Shown piece by piece: positions 30,876 through 43,700 of a DNA stretch of 64,000 nucleotides (position 1 is its first letter; each line of letters starts with the position of its first letter). A program made the translations under genes and the position numbers. This DNA is from Pelodera strongyloides. Lineage: Eukaryota; Nematoda; Chromadorea; Rhabditida; Rhabditidae. Under the pieces are notes generated by a model. It had not been told where the DNA came from and did no database searches. It worked only from the letters and a program-made list of their open reading frames with translations. Location: contig JAANDG010000507.1 of assembly GCA_036852015.1 (NCBI GenBank), positions 1 to 64,000 on the forward strand, in the 5' to 3' direction.

Positions 30876-33800
30876 ATGGTCGAGGCTGCACAAAATGAGT
30901 TGGCCCAGAACAAAATCATTCCATGCTATTTCCCGCATGACAACGGAGTTCCGATGAAAACCCTGGTGGCCACAGCAATGGAGAAGATACTCCTCAAAAC
31001 ATCTGGGGATGTTTTTCTTACGGTGGGTCTTCCAGTTGTCGGGAAGTTTCAAGTTTTAGCTGTTTTTTGTTGTTCTTACTATTATAGAGTATTTAACTCC
31101 AGTTTCGGTAATCGCTACAATATGACAAAAACCGTGCTAGGACTCAAGTTGTTTTTTGAAATTTTTCTGGACTCTCTCGCATTTGCTTGTACACTCAACG
31201 TCTCTGCTGGAAACTAGAAAGAGCTGCTGATAGAGTATTTAGGGCGCGTTCGGGTTGCTTTTTCCGAAAGAGAAAGAGGCAAAAACCTCGTTCGGGTTGG
31301 ACCTTTCCGAAAGGATTTAATGCCTTGTGAAAGTGAAAAGTACAGTACACACTTTCTGTGAACACACAGTGTTTTTATTTTTATTTGAATGTGCACGGTC
31401 TGCGCAATTGTGCACAATTTCGGAATTGTATTTTTTCCTGACCGCCGACCTGCCCGCAGGCACATGACAGTACGTGCACAAGACCGGAAGGAAATGCACC
31501 GTGCACAATTAAATCGATTCAAATCTTAAAACGAAAACCCCTGCGTGTTCACGGAAAGTGTGTACTGTACTTTTCACTTTCACAAAGCATTAAATCCTTT
31601 CGGAAAGGTCCAACCCCAACGGGTTTTTTGCCTCTTTCTCTTTCGAAAAGAGCAACCCGAACGCGCCCTTAACTGCTGTTTCGCGAGGCCGAAACAGGGC
31701 GAATCTGGCCAAAAAATCATTCAGCGCTTAGTACAGATATTCGCATGCAAGTTGCTAATACGTGTACCAATTCAAATGTGTCCCTGATCTTCAATTTTTG
31801 TAGCGAGTTTCTCAGTGAGTTTTTATATGGAAAGTGAAAGCCGCCCTGAATGATTTTTTGAGGTGTTTCGGGTTTCGGCTTCGCGAAACAGCAGTTAAAT
31901 ACTCTATCGATGGTCTGTTTCCTGTTTCGCGTTTCCGAAACAGGGGTTAAATTTTAAATACTCTATTAGATTCGATAAAGTCTGTATTCAAGAGCGAGTC
32001 TATATTCATAAGCGTGCATTTAAATTTTTTTTAGCTTATTGCATGCCAACCGGAACACGCACGCGTGAAATATCAGTTGTCCTAAAAAATAGACTTCTGT
32101 TAAATAATTAAAACACTGTTTAAATTAATGTTTATCATTGAAAGTTATTTTTTAGGGCGTTCAGTTCCTGAGAAATGCTGGTATGGCACCTGAGCGGGTT
32201 TCTATCATGTTGACCACGAACGGAAAATATATTCTGACGGTTAGTTTGAATTTCTTGATATTTTGGATTTACGTGCTGGCTTATTTCCTTTATATAGTAA
32301 GATTCCTTCTTCGTACGGAATTCTGATTTTAAAGCAAAATCAAAGTAATCGAATTGTATGTGTGCGTAACAAATTATTACAATTATTATAATCGGATACG
32401 TTTATCGCTAAGCTATCCTTTTAGCGAGTTTATTGAAAAAATAATATATGAGACTAAAATGTTTCAGTAGATACCATCATTATGCAGTGCAGTGAATTTT
32501 CCACTAGTTTAACGCAATCTTCGAAAGTCTTGGTGTAATAATATTATTTTCAGTTTCACGCGTTGTGTGACATTCGACCGTTTGCTGCCAATTACTCCAC
32601 GTTTGCGCGTGTGTTGCGCGGTTTGGTTCATATACGTGCGTGGAAATTGAAGGTATTTTTCTCTCTGTTAATTGGCTAATATAATAATCTCGCTTTGATA
32701 ATTTGCGTAAATTAGAAGCCATCAGAAATACAGTTCGTTCAAGCGCACCGGTTTGTATTGTGAGCGCTCCAAAATCCCTTGGTTTTTACCTGCTTCTACC
32801 CTAGCCTACGCAAACTTTATACTAAATCACTGATACGCATTGTCTGCTTCCACGAGGTGAACCTGAATTCGACATGCCATGTCTATGTGCGATGATTGAC
32901 ACATAAAACAAAGTTGAGTAATAATATTTGAATACATAGCCTAAGTCCACCTGTGAGCTCACCGGCGAACCACCGCCCGAATTAGAATCTTTATTATATA
33001 AAAGAGTAACTGTAGCCTAATTTGCATACCGATGTGCGTTACGAAATGCAAATTTCCTGTTCGGGTATAAAAAGAGTTTCGCAGCTCAATATCTATGAAT
33101 ATGCAATTGTTTCCTATTAAGTGAATTTCTTATGATACGTTTGAAACTTTGTATATAAGTATGTCCATGCTAAACCAATCATATTTCCATGTAAGTCGCC
33201 TCAGGCGGCCTGAGCCGACTGGTATTGCATAAATTTGGAGTTTGAAGTGCTCATGGTTAAACCACCTCCCGATTAGAATATTATACAAGCGAAGTTCGGC
33301 GGTGGTACGAGAAATATGTCAGAAACGTAGCACAAATAGACAAGAATTTCGCGAACCACCATCGGACTCACCGGCGAGGTCTACGCTCTATTTGAATAGA
33401 ATGCATACTTTTTTCAGTCGATCGAATTTGTGGCCGTCAAATTTACTGTGGAGGATATTCCTCACTTGCAACGTGCTGTCGAGAAGACCAACGTGGAACT
33501 GGTACTTCTCAGAAATTGCACTTATGCCCTGAACCCTGGTCCTGAGGCCATTGCACTACTACATGTAAGTTTTGTTTAGTTTGAGATTTCTGGTAACTAA
33601 GAAAGGGACCAGGGACTGTGCTTAGCTTGTCGTTACAGTTCGTTATCTGTTATGTTGTTGCATTGCAAGTTTGCGTGGTTATTCAACCGAGAGAAAATTT
33701 GGAAATACATGGATAAGTTATACATATAGTGCTACGATTGGATCAATTGTAAATATAGCGCTATATAGTATAATTCCAGTCCACAATATTCTCAGGACGC

Positions 33801-34418
33801 TAGTTGTGTTGGGTTTCTTCATACCTTTTACAATAGAGTTTTCGATGGATGTTTTGAGCGAAGGGTGAAACCATGGCATAAACTCGTTGACGCCCTCCCT
33901 GACCGACGAAACGAAACCACCATCCGAATTAGCATATTGCATAAATTTAGCCGGTGGTCTTGATTAGGTATTAGGTATGGGGAAAATCAGAAGCGTATCA
34001 TAAAGATATACAAGTTTCGGAAACACTGCATATATTTGGATGGTGGTTTTGAGCTTTTCCCGACGAGTTTTATGCCCTGGGTGAGACGTAAAACAGCCTC
34101 TCCATCAAATTGTCTAGCATTTACTAGACCGCTACTATTCAGGCGCTGAACAAATCACGAAAAGCTCTTGTTTGTGAATATGGTGATCACAGGCTCAGTG
34201 CTATGGTTAAATGGCCTCCGCCTCAAGAAGCACCAGGTCAACCTGCAGGATATGGGCAAGTTGTAGTGCAACAAGAACTGCCTCAACCTGATGTTTTCGA
34301 AGCTCCTCAAGCACCAGAGCAGCAAAATATTGCTGCAGCTGCAGTTTTAGTTGCGCCGCAACAGATGCCGCCGGTCAACAATGAGCAGAATGTTGCGGCG
34401 CCGGCTGATGCAGTTTAA
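30876..34418 (+). CDS. Unrecognised protein with Gln/Pro/Ala-rich C terminus
   Basis: Not recognised. Exons: 30876-31022 (acceptor at 30861), 32156-32239, 32554-32652, 33418-33564, 34143-34418; phases match, giving 250 residues from the first in-frame ATG. The exon opens in phase for an upstream exon too, so the true start may lie further 5'. Residues 1-170 look globular, with hydrophobic segments such as KYILTFHALCDIRPFAA and SIEFVAVKFTVEDIPHLQRA and no membrane spans. From about residue 180 the sequence is low-complexity, rich in Q, P and A (QQELPQPDVFEAPQAPEQQ). Intron 1 (1.1 kb) is mostly two abutting inverted-repeat elements, and intron 4 holds a family-F element. Confidence 0.6.
31239..31672. 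repeat. MITE family G, 434-bp long form
   Basis: TTAGGGCGCGTTCGGGTTGC to its complement at 31654-31672, with long matching arms including TGAACACACAGTG-type and AAAGTGAAAAGTACAGTACA segments. Confidence 0.9.
31671..31897. repeat. Inverted-repeat element abutting family G
   Basis: TTAACTGCTGTTTCGCGAGG at left, CTTCGCGAAACAGCAGTTAA at right; shares the TTAA with the preceding element. Confidence 0.8.
33875..34078. repeat. MITE family F, long form
   Basis: GGCATAAACTCGTTGACG at left, GACGAGTTTTATGCC at right; inner GAAACCACCATCCGAATTAG and GGATGGTGGTTTTGAGC. Confidence 0.85.
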
Positions 34419-34530
34419 TTGACTGCGACCGGTTCATACTTCTCATTCGTTAGCTTTGAGCCTAGATGGAAAGATGTTTTAATTTCATATATCTGTGTTA
34501 TTTCTGTACACGTGCAAACTGTGATTTCGT

Positions 34531-34688
34531 TTAGGTCGCGTTCGGGTTGCTCTTTCCGAAAGGAAAACGCAAATTCATACTGTATTTTTTTTCTTTCTCC
34601 AAGCATCAGATCCTTTCGGAGGTGTCCATCCCGAACGATAAATTTGCATGTTTTCCTTTCGGAAAGAGCAACCCCGTACGCGCCCTTA
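34531..34688. repeat. MITE family G
   Basis: TTAGGTCGCGTTCGGGTTGC to GCAACCCCGTACGCGCCC-TTA. Confidence 0.85.
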
Positions 34689-35048
34689 GCTTAGGAACTG
34701 TAAGGTTCTGGGAACCAATCTACTTTCTACTTTGAACCGAATCATTTAGCCATTTTGTGATAAGACATATCATTGTTTGTTTCAATAACTCCTAGTAATT
34801 AGCTTCTCCTAGGAATTGAAAAAGGCCTTTCTGCGCATTAAATGGTAAAATCACGTGCGAAGGATCTCGTTGTTGGTGAAGTAAGTCTCCAGAAACTATT
34901 TTAATTGCAAGTTTATCTTTTCGTTTGTTTATTTTCTTCATGTACTCATTGGCTCATGTATATGTGTATGTCGGTAGATGTAGATAAGTCCAGCGTAGTG
35001 AGTGCTTATTGTATATTTTCTATTTAGTTTGTCAAGATACCATACCAT

Positions 35049-35219
35049 TTAAAGCGAAATACCGGCCGGTTTTTCGAAACGCATCGTGGACAACTGAATT
35101 CCTACGTATTTATGCTAATTTACTCGAATTTAGCTCGATTTTTTATTATAGTTTATGTTCATTTGCATAAGCCTGGTATACTCTATGTGTTTCAAAAACC
35201 GGCCGATATTTCGCTTTAA
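35049..35219. repeat. MITE family A
   Basis: TTAAAGCGAAATACCGGCCG to CCGATATTTCGCTTTAA. Confidence 0.9.
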
Positions 35220-35792
35220 GTGGTTCCGTGAGATTATCATCTCGTCATACATCTCGTCCTGTAATTATGTTTTTGGTTTTTCTTTCTTGTTTTGTTCATG
35301 ATGCTTATCATAAGCAGTATTATTATCCTACTTCCTTTAGACCTTACCACTGAGAGCTTTTTTTTGAATTGCTGTACAATAGTACAATTATGACATAGCT
35401 TGTCAGCTGGCTGGATTCCGTTAGCTTGCCATACTGTATATTCTGTATTTTTTGCCTGACTGATATACTGTAGATTCTGTTGCTTGCCCTTTTCCCCTAT
35501 GTGAACATTGTGAACTACTGTATTTCTATATGTGCTGAATTGGAAGTCTAGTTTTAATATGTTATGGTTAATTTAATCTCATAGAGCTTTTTTGTTGTAT
35601 TTCTCGGGTCTGCTTGGATCACGTAGCAGAATACTCCTTTTATTTATTTATTTACTAATTATTTATGTTTCTTGATCGTGATTTTCTCTCGAACTGTACT
35701 TTAGAAAGATTATTATTATTATTTATTTGAATAAAATGAGATTTTCAGGTATTGGTCTGTGAGATCAGATATTTCAACGGAAGCGGATCAGG

Positions 35793-38465
35793 ATGACGTC
35801 ACAAGTAACTTCGCAAGTGATTACGAGCACGGAGAAGCCGGTGGATAGGGAGAAGGTGCGGCCATTTTTATTTGAATTTATTGGTTTTGTCTTTATTATT
35901 GAGTGTTTATTGGTTTCTTTTTGTTAGTGCGGTCATGTTTTAGTTGCATTTGGTTGGGTTTTACTGCACACTTTTGGTGAATGTTTATCCAATTGTTTAT
36001 CCTTATTTGGTTTTGATTGCTTTTTTCATAGTGAGATGTGAGGTTGTCTTTGTTGGGGCTTAGATTAGATAGACAGTTGCCGTATCCGAAGGGGTGGGAG
36101 TTGGGTTATGTTACTTGTTACTTTACTTTCCTTTTCCATACTCTCATAACACCCTCATTTCCTTACATTTATGCCGTTGGTCATCACACGAGTGACCCTA
36201 CCCGGGTAAAACCCTCGTGTGCAATAGGGTCAAAACCGGGCCCATATCCGTATAGTCATTGCTTACTCTCTTTTCCTTCACTACCAATTTTATAACCTCT
36301 TTACTACTTATATATTCATTTTCTATTAGTTGAGTAGCTCGATGTTTCACGTGCACTCTTTAAGTTTCTTGTTGTTCTAGGCTTCTTGGTATACGTCTGA
36401 GTCTGTTACAAATTAGTTTTCTATATTTCTATCGTAGGTTGTTCACTTGTTCTTGCAATAGTCTATATGCTATTATATGTTCGGTGTAGGTACGGGGGTA
36501 CATCTTGTACTTCTTTTCTTATGCTAGATCGGTTAATCTACCATTTAGGTAATAAAGAATAAACATTTAGGTGTGTCCCCTCTTGCTGCGTATTTTCTGC
36601 GCAAACGGACGCCACAATCCGCTTTCGGAGTACGGTCGTGGATCGGTGCCCGCCAACGAGCTCCAGGTTTATACATGGTGAGTGAGGTTTATGCTTGGAT
36701 TGATTTGATAACTATATCGTGGCTGTTCGGCAGATTTGTTGAAACTTATTCTGACAATGTTCGGGGGCGAAAATCAAGCTCAGATTCCTTTATTGGCTAC
36801 TGACGACTACTCGTACATTATAAGTATGCAAGTTTCCGCGCCCGCCCTTTTGTCTTTTCGGCACGTAATCTTCCATCGAACACACGTGGCATATGACATA
36901 TAATAAATGTTAATACACAAACCATGGTATCTAACCGCTTGAAACATAATATCTGCTTTTGTTTAGGATGGACTGTACACTGCGCGAATTGACCGCATTG
37001 ATCAAGGAAGTGAACCCAGAGGCGAGGAAGCGAGGAACAACTTTTGATTTCTCTATTAGTTCGTTTTTTTTTCGGGTTTCCTGTTTTGTTTCCCCACATT
37101 TGACCATCAAATGTATCTGTACAAAATTAAAAAAAAGTAATGAGTGAATACTTTATGTTCATGTTCATGTGCTATTTTAGCTGCTATTGTAGCATTTTAA
37201 CACACCCCATCCTGAAACATGTCAATTCACGTATTTTCTATGAATACCTCTATTCAGACACAATTTTCAACAACTTTATTAAAACCAGAAAACATTTGTC
37301 TTCTCAGTCAAAGACCCCAGCTTGGTTGTTGTGTTTATTTTTAATCAGTAGAACTAATTGACTGATAACTTCTGTGCTAGCGGCTAGGTACGCGTTGAAA
37401 CTTCTACTTCGCTTTCATTGCAAACTATTATTTATTTATTAAATAACACCACAGGGTGTGCATCTGCATCACAATGAAATTATGAAAAGGAAGTAGTATA
37501 TAACTCGTCGTGTTGTCGTTGATTAGCCAATAGGTAATTTGGTAATAAAACCATTGAACTATATTTCAGTCGCTCCCGACCGTTTCCAGCCTCGCTATTC
37601 GATCCGTGAGGTGGGCAATACGATGAACGGACAGCGGGGAGTGGACGACGGAAAGACGGTTGGTGATTGGATTGATTTATCGATTGGCGGTGGTATTTAT
37701 CGATTAAAGCGAAATACCGGCCGGTTTTTGAAACATATCGTGGACAACTGAATTCTTACGTATTTGTTAATTTAGCTCTATTTTTTATTCTAATTTATCT
37801 TCCTTTGTATAAGCTGCATAGGAATGCTGCTATAGTCGGTGTGTTTCAAAAACCGGCCGGTATTTTGCTTTAACGAGGGCGGGAGAACGCACTTCTAAAC
37901 ATGTGGAGTGCTATGCATGTCGGGTACATCCATTGTTATAAATATGAGGTGTTGGGGGTGTCAATACCAAGCATAGCATAATTCCGTTGACAACTGACCG
38001 AGGAAACCACCATCCAAATTAGCATATTGCATAAATTTCGATTGAGCTAGCACCCATACCATCGCCGCGATTAGAATATTAGGCATCCCTTAGAAAGTAG
38101 TTTTATTGATTGTATTGTTGCAGTTGTCGCAATGCAAGTTCGAGATTGGCGATTATGTGGATGTGGCGATCACGATGCCTGGATTCAACAGAGAAAGACC
38201 GAGGTGGGTTTTTTGGATTATACTGGGAACGAGTTTTTAGTCGGCTTGTTGGTATCCTGTATCGTAAGTCTTTTCCAACAGCTTTGTCCTTACTTTTATT
38301 TTACTTTTCCTTGAATGACTCTTACGGTCATACGGAACGGATATTGAGTTTAAGCACTCGAAATGATACAGCAAATTGGAGAAAATTTCATTTTTGTTCA
38401 GATTCCCCGTGAGAGACACGTTCCCTCGTCGCTCAGACAATTTCGACAGAGACAGACGTTTCTAA
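35793..38465 (+). CDS. SAP18: Sin3A-associated protein SAP18
   Basis: SAP18 is a ubiquitin-fold protein of the Sin3-HDAC corepressor and of the ASAP/PSAP complexes at the exon junction complex. Exons: 35793-35855, 36571-36677, 36967-37058, 37570-37658, 38124-38203, 38402-38465; phases match, giving 164 residues against about 153 in human. Diagnostic matches in order: EKPVDREKVCPLLLRIF, VPANELQVYTWMDCTLREL, ALIKEVNPEARKRGTTFDFS, YSIREVGNTMNGQRGVDD, and KFEIGDYVDVAI. The C terminus (RPRFPVRDTFPRR...) is arginine-rich. Intron 4 holds family A and F repeats back to back. Confidence 0.95.
36180..36335 (+). repeat. PLE-tail-like repeat with degenerate hammerhead core
   Basis: GGTCATCACACGAGTGACCC, AAAACCCTCGTGTGCAATAG, GGGTCAAAACCGGGCCC; the stem GACCC/GGGTC is kept but core bases differ from CTGATGAG and CGAAAC. 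SAP18 intron 1. Confidence 0.6.
37704..37872. repeat. MITE family A
   Basis: TTAAAGCGAAATACCGGCCG to CGGTATTTTGCTTTAA. SAP18 intron 4. Confidence 0.9.
37972..38095. repeat. MITE family F, partial
   Basis: CCGTTGACAACTGACCGAGG, ACCACCATCCAAATTAGC, CGATTAGAATATTAGGC; right terminus missing. Confidence 0.65.
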
Positions 38466-38790
38466 ATTGTATTTGTAATGTTTACATTTTCAATGGCATT
38501 CTTATTAAGTTAAAACAAAAATGCTTAGTCGTATTTGCTTACATAAGTGTGACTATTAGTGATTTATCAGTCCTCTGCACTCTTTGTGTTGTTCTCCATT
38601 TGATTATATGTACATCGTCGTATTTGTGTTGAAAGGGTTAAATTCTTGGTTGGCGAAGGTATACGGTATGACCGTGCGATGTAATGAATTATAATGATTT
38701 AAGAACCATTCATTAATGATCTTATATGTTTTGATCTTCATGTTGTGTTGGTTTTCATTTGTTGAATTTTGTATTTATTATTATTGTCGA

Positions 38791-38796
38791 AATAAA
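38791..38796 (+). other. AATAAA polyadenylation signal, SAP18
   Basis: AATAAA about 325 bases downstream of the SAP18 stop, shortly before the Tc1-type transposon. Confidence 0.5.
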
Positions 38797-38922
38797 TATT
38801 GGTTGTTTGAATTTTTGAAGGATTTGTCAGTGAAATATTAGCGGTTGGCTGACCGTTGAGTGAGTACTTACGAGAATATACTTGATTGATGTTTTATCAT
38901 TTTATATGTACCTTTGTTAGTA

Positions 38923-40544
38923 CAGTGCGTCGCATAAGTATGTAGGCACCCCCAAATTTAACGATAAATTTTTTGGACCAAAATTTTTTGAAAATTTTTT
39001 AACACCACTAAATCGACCATGGCGAAAAACCCCAGGACAATGAAAATTAGAAAAAAAATCAACATTTTCAGTATTTTACGACATTCAAACCGAAAAACAG
39101 CCGTTTCAAAAGTTTGTAGGCACCCACATTAGTTAATTGTATTTTTAATGTATTTTATTATTATTGCTCTGAAATGGATAAATTGCAATTGTCATGGGTA
39201 TTAGTGATAATGTGAGCCATTATTGCTAAATTCCAAGTGGTAAGCATCTCTCAAACAATGAATGCGTCCAGATTGAGGCCCTACATCAAGCTGGACTTAG
39301 CAATCGGGCCATTGCGGCTCAAATTCATCGGTCTCCTGGTGTCGTCGACAAATTCCTGAAAGACCCCAATTCCTATGGCTCTAAGAAGAAGACTGGTCGT
39401 CCTCCTTTATTCACTGCTCAGGAAGATCGCCTGTTAGGACGTCTTGCCTCTAATGCGTCGAAGTCAGTCAACGAACTTCGATCTGATCTGGGAACTACTG
39501 CATCTAAGAGTACTGTTTGGCGGGCCATTAGACGCCGTCCTCACCTAGTGAGTTCAAAAATGAAACGAGCTCCTCGCATCACGGCTGCTCACAAAGTCGC
39601 TCGTCTGGGTTTCTGTCAGAACAACATGACAACGAATTGGGCTACGGTAATTCTTGTTTATCGCTTATTTTTTCTCGTTAATTTTTTATAACCCGCTCTA
39701 TACCTTGCTTAAGGTGATCTTCAGCGATGAAAAGAAGTTTAATTTGGATGGTCCCGATGGAAATCAGCACTACTGGAGAGATCTCAGGAAGGAGCCGCTC
39801 TTCTTTCAGAAAGGAACTTTGGGGGTGCCACAGTAATGTTTTGGGCCGTGTTTCATCATGTTGGCGTTCTGGCATTGGAGTTTATTACCACTCGGATGAA
39901 CTCCTTGGATTATCAGGCAGTGCTCCAGAAGAATTTGCTACCGTTTCTGCAGAGTCCAGCAGGCCAAGGAATGCAACTCCAACAAGATAATGCGCCTATG
40001 CACGTGAGCAGATCCACCAAGGCATTCTTTCAACAGCACAAGATTAACGTTATGGACTGGCCTGCTTGCTCTCCAGATGCCAATCCCATAGAGAATCTTT
40101 GGGGATTGTTGGAACGGAAAATGTACGTTAATAATCGTACCTACGACACAGTTGCCACCCTTAAAACCGCAATACTCCAAGCGTGGAACGGCCTGGAGGC
40201 TCAGTTGCTCAAGAACCTGGATAACTCTCTGCCGAACCGGATTTTTGCCATCACCAAGACTAACGGTGGTCACACCGATTATTAAATTACTATTACCATT
40301 CATTATTCTGTTTTTTTTTTAATAAAAAGTTTTTTTACTGAAGTGCCTACAAACTTTTGAAACGGCTGTTTTTCGGTTTAAATGTCGTAAAATACTGAAA
40401 ATGTTGATTTTTTTTTCTAATTTTCATTGTCCTGGGGTTTTTCGCCATGGTCGATTTAGTGGTGTTAAAATTTTTTCAAAAAATTTTGGTCCAAAAAATT
40501 TATCGTTAAATTTGGGGGTGCCTACATACTTATGCGACGCACTG
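38923..40544 (+). mobile_element. Tc1-type DNA transposon with long inverted repeats
   Basis: Flanked by TA on both sides (38921-38922 and 40545-40546), the usual Tc1/mariner target duplication. Inverted repeats of roughly 200 bp (38923-39123 and 40343-40544) begin CAGTGCGTCGCATAAG and end in its complement. Total 1622 bp. It encodes one DD34E transposase. The arms look nearly identical, which suggests recent insertion, between SAP18 and the next gene. Confidence 0.93.
39239..40285 (+). pseudogene. Tc1-family DD34E transposase, intron-containing and frameshifted
   Basis: Cut-and-paste transposase. The first part (39239-39646) encodes the paired helix-turn-helix DNA-binding region (GKHLSNNECVQIEALHQAG, SNRAIAAQIHRSP) and a GRPP linker motif. 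A GTAATT...TTAAG stretch (39647-39713, 67 bp) splits the frame and behaves like an intron; joining 39646 to 39714 gives WATVIFSDEKKFN. The catalytic D residues are in FSDEKKF and QQDNAPMHVS, and the E in PDANPIENLWG, 34 residues after the second D. A one-base loss near the G run at 39821-39825 breaks the frame before ATVMFWAVFHH. The N terminus is unclear because an in-frame TAA precedes GKHLS. Probably inactive, unless the shift is a sequencing error. Confidence 0.85.
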
Positions 40545-40701
40545 TAGTATTATAGTTCAGAGTTCATACATAATATGTATGAGCTCTCAGCTCGTGTTTT
40601 GCGATATGTTTCTTGGCGTTGATGAATGAGTTTGACCCATAGCTTAGGCTTAGGCTTAGGCCTAAGCTTGCTTCTCCGAGTATATATTGTTTATATTACA
40701 G

Positions 40702-43700
40702 GAAAAGGTGAGATCTGTACTGAAGTTTATGCTCAACGCAGACGCAATTTGGTTGGTTATTGGTTTTGCCGTTTATTATTATTCGTGTCTATGTCATTGT
40801 GTATATATCCGGTGACTATGCATTCCTATCCTAGTGCAAATTTGCTGTTTTTGTGGTCTACAGTCTACATACATGGCTGACTCTGCGCTGGCGTGCGGTC
40901 ATTTAAGTCAAAAAGCACGCGTGCCGTCTGCCATGCGGCAGGCGTGCTTTTTTCGGAAGCGGACGCATGGTCACGCGTGCCGCCCTTTTCGCACTAACCG
41001 TGCATTTTGCAATTTTTGGGAAAATGCACGCTCGTATTTTTTCCGATTTTTGACGAATTGTTGTTTATTTACATTTCTTTCCGTTTGCTGGTTTAATTTG
41101 CTTAATTTATTGTTGTACTAATGTTTTTTGAAGCAGGTACGCCGAATGTAAAGTGTCAGCGAGCAGCAATGGTGACAACAACGAAAGATGGGCATGGAAG
41201 AAGAAAGTTAAGCAGTAAGTTGTTTTACTTACAGTTCGCGAAGCTGATACATGGTTTTCTGGGTGAATGTAACTAATATTGTCCATGGAATTGAGGCATT
41301 GATGAGGTATACACACTTTCAAATGCATTTCAATTTTGAACATCGACTTTGAACTACACTTTTTTAGACTGTGAAACGGCACGGAGCGTAGCTTCCTGAT
41401 CGATTTATGAGAATTACTGGATGTTCGTTATGCGTAAGTTGTTTTCTTGTTGTGCTTATGCAAAATTTGGTCGAATGTCACCGATCTTATTGTCTAAAGA
41501 AATAGGTACTACGTGTACTAACAAAAGATGTAAAATATGTCCACTAGTTTCACGTGAGCTTCTCACTCGTAGCAGTTCTACCAGATATTATACACCTACA
41601 TTTTCTACAAACACAACAAATTGCTGCAGCACTGGTATAGTTTATTGCATAACATGCTCCAAATGTCTAATACAATACGTAGGAGAAACAAAAAGAACAC
41701 TCAAATGCCGATTTAGCCAACACCGGTACCACATGAAAAAGAATTCAACGGATACACTACTATACAAACATTTTTCTGCATGTCAGGCGGACGTAGAAAC
41801 AAAAATGTTTTCTATCCATATACTTGATAGTCTCAGTAATAACAGCGATACAAATATAAGAAAAACAAAAGAATTGTTCTGGATAAAATTACTCAACACG
41901 GCTTATCCATTTGGTTTAAATGACAATATCAAAGGATATGGTATTATCAGTGACAATAGCAAAAAAAGGTTTAGGAAACAATAAACTTCCTTACTTCGCT
42001 CTCAAAATCAAAAGACCACCCAAAAATCGCGGAATAAGAAAACGTTCACATTCTCGCAACAATTACCCAACTCCAGACATCTCAACCACACTATGTTATT
42101 CAAAACTTTCTAAACTCTATTCAAGTATTCCTTCATCAACCAAAAAACTTCTTATAAGGCAATACTACAACAATGATGTTACTTTCGATTTTAAGCGCAA
42201 CACAGAAGCAATATGCGGTCGAATGTCAATACATTATCATGTTTCTAACACAAGTACAAAAAGCGTTCAACAAACAGACTTTGATTTACACATACCTTTT
42301 CTTGAATTTGCTTCACCACACAATAATCTCAATTATCAGGTCAAAAAAAGTATCAAAGTATTATTCAACACTAACTCCATTCCTAATTCTCTAATACCAC
42401 GCATCCGATTTATTCCAAAATACAACATCCCACTGGGTCCAAAAATTTTCAATTATAAAACACTAGTCAACTCAGTTACTACAACCAACATTACATGCAA
42501 TTGCAGCACATTCCTATCTAAATGCAATGGAAAAGAAATAATGTTTATTAACACTATTTCTCATATAGTTTCCAGTAATTGTCAAATATTCTCATCAAAC
42601 TATCCTAAAGCAACACAATTACTTTTAAATGGTACAAAGTACCGATGTCCATATAGTCACTCACATTTTCAACAAACACTCAAAGAAACCTCTCAAGAGC
42701 TAAGTACTCGCCTCAAAAAATACTTTATGAAGAACAGTATTCCTATTCCAAATATGAAATTCTTGTTGGATGACCTTAACTTAACTTCTGCTATTTTTGA
42801 AGAACAACACATACGTGCAGTCACACGGGAGATCCACAAAATAAAACAAAATTTCGTTGTAACATGTGTGGACAAGGCCAATTCCAACTCCTGCTTTTCA
42901 TGTCCTTTATTATACCGTAACTTCCTTCATAAGGAGTTGGGCATAGTTTACTCTAACAATGTTTACCAAACAGTGGGCAATGATACATATCAACCATACA
43001 GTTTAGAGACAAAAGATTCTATAATAAACAGACACAGTGATTACTCGAGTCTTTTCGGTATTAATCTTCCAGATAACCACAGAAAACTACCTAACATTTA
43101 TGCCATACCCAAACTCCATAAACCTACAATTAAATGAGATTTATAACAGCAGCTAAGGTTAGTTCTCTTAAAAACATTTCTATTTTAACACAAAAAATAC
43201 TCAAACATTTAAGAACACATTTTTCAAACTACTGTAAAGCAACTAGCAATCATAATATCCACAAATCTTACTTTTTTCAATTGATAATTCAATGCAAATT
43301 TCCAATAATTCTAGTCTTCACCGCTTCAATAAAATACGGGTTATGGATTTCAGTAGTCTTTTTACCAACTTACCACACGATTGCGTCCTTAAAAATATGT
43401 ATGAACTACTCGAATTATGTTTCAAAAATGCTGGTAAAACATACATAAATGTTGCATTTAAACACTGCTTCTATACTGATACATACTCTCAAAATTGCTA
43501 CACACTAACAGAGGTTAAACATATAATACATTATATTGTCACAAACAGTTTCTTAATCTTCAACAACGAAGTATTCCATCAAACAAAAGGTGTACCCACA
43601 AAGAGGTAACGCCTCACCACTCTTGGCAGATCTCACTCTATCAATTATAGAATTCAATTTTTTCAAAAGTAACAACAACTCACATCTAGTTTACAATACA

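Larger units (their letters stand above)
34419..35792. other. Intergenic region to SAP18
   Basis: Contains a family-G repeat (34531-34688) and a family-A repeat (35049-35219). The rest is AT-rich with no coding signal. An acceptor (TTTTCAG, near 35749) precedes the SAP18 start, so a 5' UTR intron is likely. Confidence 0.5.
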
